DNA of 64,000 nucleotides from Chitinophagaceae bacterium (GTDB lineage Bacteria > Bacteroidota > Bacteroidia > Chitinophagales > Chitinophagaceae), in assembly GCA_025449935.1 (NCBI GenBank), contig JANWIJ010000106.1, positions 1 to 64,000 on the forward strand, given 5' to 3'. Positions 59,603-64,000 of this stretch are shown here, piece after piece. Both the position numbers and the translations under genes were made by a program. Numbering within the stretch: the stretch's first letter is position 1; the number at the start of each line of letters is the position of its first letter. The notes beneath the pieces were generated by a model. It worked only from the letters and a program-made list of their open reading frames with translations, was not told the DNA's origin and did not search any database.

Positions 59603-61609
59603 ATGATTAAAACAATTTGCCGGATCGCCCTTTTAATTTTGTCATCCTTACCGGTGAAGGCACAGCTTTGCACCTTCCCCGGGCAAACTCCCGAAACAGC
59701 GGTACTGGTCTGCGGCAGCGAAACATTCTATCAATATACTCCCACTTATTGCGGCATCATTGATATGGCCGTTCCCTGCCCTGGCGGGTTTACTTACCAG
59801 AATAACAATCCCAGTTTTTTCAGGATGGCCTGCTTTACTTCCGGTACGCTCGGTTTTTTGATCACCCCCGATGACCCGATGGCTAACTATAACTGGCAGC
59901 TTTTTGATATCACCAATACAAACCCGAACAGTGTGTTTACTGTTCCGTCTTTATTTGTTGCCTGTAACTGGTCGAGCGAACCCGGCGAGACCGGTGCTAC
60001 CGCAGACGGAACCAGCCTGATTGTTTGTGGAGGATCCGGGGGAGCCCTGTTCAGTATGATGCCCGGTATCGTAGCAGGTCGTTCTTATATGCTGATGATT
60101 TCAAACCAAAGTGCCTCCCCTTTTGGGTATCAACTCACCTTTACCGGTGGCACGGCTAGTATTACAGATAACATTGAGCCGCACCTTCAAAAAGCAACCG
60201 TGGGTTGCAGCGGGAACACGGTTGTCGTAAGATTAAACAAGAAGATCACTTGCGGTTCAATTACTCCCGATGGAAGTGACTTCAGTATCAGTGGTGGTAT
60301 AACAATTTTATCGGCCGCGGCCAGTGATTGCAGTTCATTGCTCGGGACTGATTCGGTCATATTAACGCTCAGCCAGCCACTTCCTTTTGGCAATTACACG
60401 CTATCCGTAGTGAATGGAACGGATGGAAACACATTGGAAGACATCTGCAACCGGCTGATACCGGAAGGCGAAACGGTGGGATTGAGTTCAGGCCCCTTGT
60501 TGCCTACTCCCCTGGACAGTGTATTCAAAACAGGCTGCGCCCCTACATTTATTGAGCTCGTTTTCCGGAAGCCAATACGTTGTAATTCCATTGCTCCTGA
60601 TGGAAGCGATTTTATTGTAACCGGGCCGCAGGCGGTTTCATCCACCGTGATGCTGACCAGTTGCAATACCCAGCAAAACATTTTCATCATCCGGTTGAAT
60701 TTTACCACCCCGTTGCTGGTTGCCGGCACTTACCGTGTAGAGTTAACCACCGGTACCGACGGTAATACTATACTTGACATTTGCGGTCAACCCACGCCGG
60801 CAGGTTCTGCGGTCTTATTTAATGTAGATGATCCTCTCTCCTCCTTATTCACCATGGATGCACCTCCGTCCTGCAAAGAGACCAGGGTTTCTTTTTTTCA
60901 TGATGGAAATAATAATACAGCTTCATGGAAATGGGACTTCGGCGACGGTTCATTTTCAACCGAGCAGAATCCTGTGAGGGTCTACACCGTTGGGGGACAG
61001 TACCGGGTAAAACTCACCGTAGCCAATAACAAGTGTATTGACACTTCTTCGCAGGAAATAACGATAACCGGTTCGCTTGAAGCCGCTTTTGATGCACCAA
61101 AAATTATATGCCCGGCTGATACGATCCGGTTCATTAATAAAAGTACAGGCGGATTTACCAGCTGGAAATGGAATTTCGGGAACGGCGTGCAGAGCACTGA
61201 AAAAAATCCGGGAGTACAAAAATATCCATTGTCCAACCAGGAAATCTATTATACCGTCTCCCTGGTCGCTTCTAATACACTTCTAAATTGCCACGATACG
61301 GTGACCCAGCTTATCAAATCATTAAGTAACTGTTATATTGCCGTACCAGCTGCCTTTACACCCAATGGCGATGGGAGAAATGATTACCTGTACCCGCTGA
61401 ATGCGCTAAAAGCTGATCAGCTGGAGTTCAGGGTGTTTAACCGTTACGGACAACAGGTATTCGCTACGCGGGACTGGACAAAGAAATGGGATGGCAGGAT
61501 CAACGGGGTATTACAGCAAACCGGGGTGTATGCGTGGCTACTGAGCTATATCCATCATGATACGGGTGTAAGAGTCTTTACCAAGGGAACCGTCTTGCTG
61601 CTGAATTAA
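59603..61609 (+). CDS. Type IX secreted protein with PKD domains and gliding-motility-type C-terminal tail
   Basis: A 668-residue secreted protein. A signal peptide ends near VKAQ (residue 20). A Cys-rich N-terminal region is followed by two similar units of about 100 residues (about 190-285 and 290-395), each with SITPDGSDF- or SIAPDGSDF-type and GTDGNT motifs, so an internal tandem duplication. Two PKD domains follow: WKWDFGDGSFSTEQNPV at about 435-460 and WKWNFGNGVQSTEKNP at about 520-545. The tail, with PAAFTPNGDGRNDYLYPLNA and FRVFNRYGQQVF, is a type B T9SS/gliding domain. It should be cell-surface exposed. Confidence 0.93.
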   Translation: MIKTICRIALLILSSLPVKAQLCTFPGQTPETAVLVCGSETFYQYTPTYCGIIDMAVPCPGGFTYQNNNPSFFRMACFTSGTLGFLITPDDPMANYNWQLFDITNTNPNSVFTVPSLFVACNWSSEPGETGATADGTSLIVCGGSGGALFSMMPGIVAGRSYMLMISNQSASPFGYQLTFTGGTASITDNIEPHLQKATVGCSGNTVVVRLNKKITCGSITPDGSDFSISGGITILSAAASDCSSLLGTDSVILTLSQPLPFGNYTLSVVNGTDGNTLEDICNRLIPEGETVGLSSGPLLPTPLDSVFKTGCAPTFIELVFRKPIRCNSIAPDGSDFIVTGPQAVSSTVMLTSCNTQQNIFIIRLNFTTPLLVAGTYRVELTTGTDGNTILDICGQPTPAGSAVLFNVDDPLSSLFTMDAPPSCKETRVSFFHDGNNNTASWKWDFGDGSFSTEQNPVRVYTVGGQYRVKLTVANNKCIDTSSQEITITGSLEAAFDAPKIICPADTIRFINKSTGGFTSWKWNFGNGVQSTEKNPGVQKYPLSNQEIYYTVSLVASNTLLNCHDTVTQLIKSLSNCYIAVPAAFTPNGDGRNDYLYPLNALKADQLEFRVFNRYGQQVFATRDWTKKWDGRINGVLQQTGVYAWLLSYIHHDTGVRVFTKGTVLLLN

Positions 61610-61610
61610 A

Positions 61611-61630
61611 AAAACCGGCTGCATAGCCGG
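61611..61630 (-). terminator. Minus-strand terminator after ilvE
   Basis: CCGGCT (61615-61620) pairs with AGCCGG (61625-61630), loop GCAT. Read leftward it is followed by a run of Ts, so it ends the leftward operon. It also lies just after the rightward T9SS gene stop, but the plus-strand T tract is weak. Confidence 0.8.
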
Positions 61631-61657
61631 CCTTTACTAACCCATATGATACGATCA

Positions 61658-62722
61658 TTATATCACCCTGTTCCATCCATAAATATCTTCACTCAATCCT
61701 AAACGGATTTTTTGCAACCCGTCCTTGACCCTGTTCAGTAAACTTTGCGGGCCGTACGCCGGTAACATATAATCTGTATCGCCAATGCATATTGTGTCGA
61801 TGGGAGCTACGACAGCAGCTGTGCCGGCCCCGAAAGCTTCCCTGATGGTATTGTTCCTGAATGCATTTTCCAGCTCGGCAATGGAAACGGGTCTTTCTTC
61901 CGTTTCGTAACCCAGCCCGGCAGCGAGGGTGAGTAAGGAATCCCGGGTTATCCCATCCAGTATTGAATCGGATAAGGGTGGTGTAACCAGTTTGTTATTC
62001 AACACAAACATCACGTTCATCATACCGGATTCTTCAATGAATTTATTTTCTTTGGCGTCTGTCCAAAGCACCTGGTCATATCCCTGTTTTCTTGCCAGTT
62101 GCGTGGGATAATATGCACCGCCGTAATTACCGCCGCATTTGGCAAACCCGGTTCCCCCCTTTGCAGCCCTTACATAATTTGTTTCCACTTTTACCCTGAT
62201 TGGTTTTGCATACAACTCCGGCACCGGGCCCGTGATGATGATAAACCGGTATTCATCTGAAATCTTAACCCCAAACCTGGCTTCACTGGCAAAAACAAAA
62301 GGTCGCAGGTATAACGAACAGCCTGCTTGTTGCGGCACCCACGATTTATCAGTGGAGACCAGTTTCAATAATCCCTCCGTAAACATTTCTTGTGGCGGCA
62401 CCGCCATGCACATTCTTTCCAGGGATCGTGCAAAGCGCTCATAATGTTTTTCCAACCGGAAAATATTGATATGCCCATCGTGCATGCGGAATGCTTTCAT
62501 TCCTTCGAACACGGTTTGGCCGTAATGCAAGGCCAGCGAAGCGGGACTCATGGAAAGATTGGCATAGGGTACAATGACCGGTAATTGCCATTCCCCGGCT
62601 TTAAAATCACATACCAGCATGTGATCGGATACATATTTGCCGAATTCAAGGTTATTAAAATCAACTTCCATGACCCGGGAACGGTATACTCTTTTTACAG
62701 GGATGTCGGTAAGTAACTCCAT
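61658..62722 (-). CDS. ilvE: Branched-chain amino acid aminotransferase
   Basis: A 354-residue fold-IV PLP enzyme. The YGQTVFEGMKAFRMHDGHIN motif includes the substrate-binding region, GGTGFAKCGGNYGGAYYPTQ carries the PLP Lys region, and EESGMMNVMFVLNN and LDGITRDSLLTLA follow. The length matches the type II (long) family. It transaminates Leu, Ile and Val with 2-oxoglutarate in the cytoplasm. It lies 11 bp after the acetyltransferase gene in a leftward operon and is last in it. Confidence 0.95.
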   Translation of the reverse strand: MELLTDIPVKRVYRSRVMEVDFNNLEFGKYVSDHMLVCDFKAGEWQLPVIVPYANLSMSPASLALHYGQTVFEGMKAFRMHDGHINIFRLEKHYERFARSLERMCMAVPPQEMFTEGLLKLVSTDKSWVPQQAGCSLYLRPFVFASEARFGVKISDEYRFIIITGPVPELYAKPIRVKVETNYVRAAKGGTGFAKCGGNYGGAYYPTQLARKQGYDQVLWTDAKENKFIEESGMMNVMFVLNNKLVTPPLSDSILDGITRDSLLTLAAGLGYETEERPVSIAELENAFRNNTIREAFGAGTAAVVAPIDTICIGDTDYMLPAYGPQSLLNRVKDGLQKIRLGLSEDIYGWNRVI

Positions 62723-62733
62723 ATTGATTGGTT

Positions 62734-63246
62734 TTAGGTGAATGACATTTCTTTTTTATAGTTGTTGGCGGCCTGCACAGCATCCGTAATCGCAATCTCC
62801 ATTTTTACATTGGCTCTTTCGTACACGCCTTTCTCCACCGGCACATGATGAAACCCTATTTTCTCATATAACTTTATGGCGCCAGCATTTTTTGTATTCG
62901 AATAGAGGATCACTTTCCTGGCTCCCAGTTCAACAGCCTTTTCAAAACTGGCGTAACTGATAGCCTCCGCGATACCCAACCGGCGGAAATTTTTATCTAC
63001 CGCCATTTTGGTGAACTCGTAAGTTTCTTCATCTACCTTTCTCAAGCCCACGGTTCCGGCAATGGTTCCTTTATAGGTGGCCATTAAAATGGCCCCGCCT
63101 GGTTCCAGGATAGCTTTGTCCGGGTAGGTCACGACCCATTCGTCTACCGGCTCCATGGTAAACATTGCTTCGATCCAGTCCCGGTTGAATTTTTCAAACC
63201 AGGGCTGGTGTTCAGCTTGATAATCTATTACGATGATGTCGTTCAT
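62734..63246 (-). CDS. GNAT family N-acetyltransferase
   Basis: A 170-residue GNAT protein. The acetyl-CoA binding motif A is MAVDKNFRRLGIAEAISYAS (R/Q-x-x-G-I/L-A). The core strands KGTIAGTVGLRKVDEETYEF and the later RKVILYSNTKNAGAIKLYEKI complete the fold. The start overlaps the stop of the transporter gene by four bases, and ilvE follows after 11 bp. The acceptor is unknown; amino acids or related amines are plausible given the neighbours. Confidence 0.9.
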   Translation of the reverse strand: MNDIIVIDYQAEHQPWFEKFNRDWIEAMFTMEPVDEWVVTYPDKAILEPGGAILMATYKGTIAGTVGLRKVDEETYEFTKMAVDKNFRRLGIAEAISYASFEKAVELGARKVILYSNTKNAGAIKLYEKIGFHHVPVEKGVYERANVKMEIAITDAVQAANNYKKEMSFT

Positions 63247-64000
63247 TGTTTAACTTTTTTGAATTCGCGGTTAACTAAATAAACACCGGCCAGGGTTATG
63301 ATCATCCCTACCAGCATGATCATATTCATTTTCTCGGCAAGCAATAACCAGCCAAGTCCTACGGCCACGATGGGATTGATATAAGCGTAAACAGAAACCA
63401 GTGTGGGTGGCAGTTTGCTGATCGCAAATACATAGGCTGTGTAAGCTACCAGCGAACCGAAAATGATCAGGTAAATTAACGCGAGCCAGGAACGTTGACC
63501 TGCCTCGGCCAGGTTAACATATTTCCCGGTAATGCCACAGACAATGAGCATAATGATTCCGGCAATAAACATTTGTAACCCCACATTAAACAGGATATCA
63601 ATAGATGATTTTTGTTTTGAACTATATACGGTGCCAAAAGACCAGGATAAAACAGAGATCAGGGATAATACTATCCCAATGACAAATTTCCTGCTTTGCA
63701 TTTCACCGAGGTAGTCGGAAAAAATAACCAGGACACCTGCAAAACCAATCACCAATCCCAGGACCATCCACCTGGTAACCTTTGCGCATTTGGAAAGCGC
63801 CACACTGAATAATGCAATAAACATCGGTACCAGGGCCACAATAATGGCGGCCAGCCCGCCGCTGATATATTCCATGGCCCAGGTAAGAAGTCCATTGGCA
63901 ATACATAAAAGGAAGATCCCCTGAACGGAGATCCGTTTGATCTCCCTCCATTCCGGCAGTCTAAATCCCCGGGCCAGGAAAAAGCTTACCAGGATCAACC
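63243..64000 (-). CDS. EamA/DMT superfamily transporter, N-terminus cut by right window edge
   Basis: At least 252 residues of a drug/metabolite transporter with about eight of the usual ten helices in view. The first EamA repeat shows GIFLLCIANGLLTWAMEYIS, GGLAAIIVALVPMFIALFSV and the second repeat LIYLIIFGSLVAYTAYVFAI then VYAYINPIVAVGLGWLLLAE, the diagnostic end. About 50 residues of the N-terminus lie beyond position 64000. It is the first visible gene of the leftward operon with GNAT and ilvE, so it may export amino acids or metabolites. Confidence 0.92.
   Translation of the reverse strand, partial: LILVSFFLARGFRLPEWREIKRISVQGIFLLCIANGLLTWAMEYISGGLAAIIVALVPMFIALFSVALSKCAKVTRWMVLGLVIGFAGVLVIFSDYLGEMQSRKFVIGIVLSLISVLSWSFGTVYSSKQKSSIDILFNVGLQMFIAGIIMLIVCGITGKYVNLAEAGQRSWLALIYLIIFGSLVAYTAYVFAISKLPPTLVSVYAYINPIVAVGLGWLLLAEKMNMIMLVGMIITLAGVYLVNREFKKVKQ

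Overview
The window is chromosomal DNA of a member of the Bacteroidota, most likely a Chitinophagaceae-type bacterium. The reasons are: type IX secretion cargo tails (55207-57294 and 59603-61609), a PorT-like outer-membrane protein, fused NagB/PIG-L, GMC oxidoreductase plus gluconate-dehydrogenase-subunit-3 gene pairs, promoters of the TTTG / TAnnTTTG type (10206-10237), and starts mostly without a Shine-Dalgarno sequence. I see no insertion sequence, prophage, rRNA or CRISPR array. There is one tRNA, tRNA-Arg(ACG), at 39066-39139.

Region 1 (1-8310) is a divergent sugar-oxidation locus. Leftward: Gfo/Idh/MocA dehydrogenase, TIM-barrel isomerase-like protein, cytochrome c lipoprotein and a second lipoprotein cut by the window edge. 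Rightward: MFS permease, exported TIM-barrel protein, GMC flavoenzyme with a cysteine cluster, its subunit-3-like partner, and another exported TIM-barrel protein. A LacI-family-like operator lies at the start of the leftward operon. Region 2 (8307-20161) has CutC, an exported glycosylasparaginase, an FMN reductase with two pirins, a CocE/NonD hydrolase, a GH20 hexosaminidase, NagB-PIG-L and a Bax-inhibitor-1 protein. It suggests scavenging of amino-sugar glycans and glycopeptides. A tandem caspase-like protein follows at 20313-21890.

Region 3 (21907-39059) is a stress and envelope-maintenance island: holin-like, YtxH, DUF1328 and lmo0937-type small membrane proteins, Dps, DUF892, a large catalase, two DUF2383 four-helix proteins, a general-stress SDR, Ku, and several small hydrophilic proteins. 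In its middle are a CHASE3 histidine kinase, a single-domain response regulator and an NtrC-type sigma-54 activator. Several promoter regions around these genes carry sequences resembling -24/-12 sigma-54 promoters, which suggests a locally encoded sigma-54 stress regulon.

Region 4 (39214-44922) holds what I consider the most interesting system: a secreted caspase-like protein with a very long TPR array, transcribed divergently from a CHASE2 membrane sensor and an exported FecR-like protein, with a palindromic repeat element between them. Region 5 (45021-54348) is mostly housekeeping: RlmH, rhomboid protease, TilS, EtfB/EtfA, a bifunctional nuclease, IspE and ornithine aminotransferase. Region 6 (54389-64000) has a VIT1/CCC1 transporter, two type IX secreted surface proteins, an outer-membrane barrel, an SDR, and a leftward operon of EamA transporter, GNAT acetyltransferase and branched-chain aminotransferase, the first cut by the right edge.
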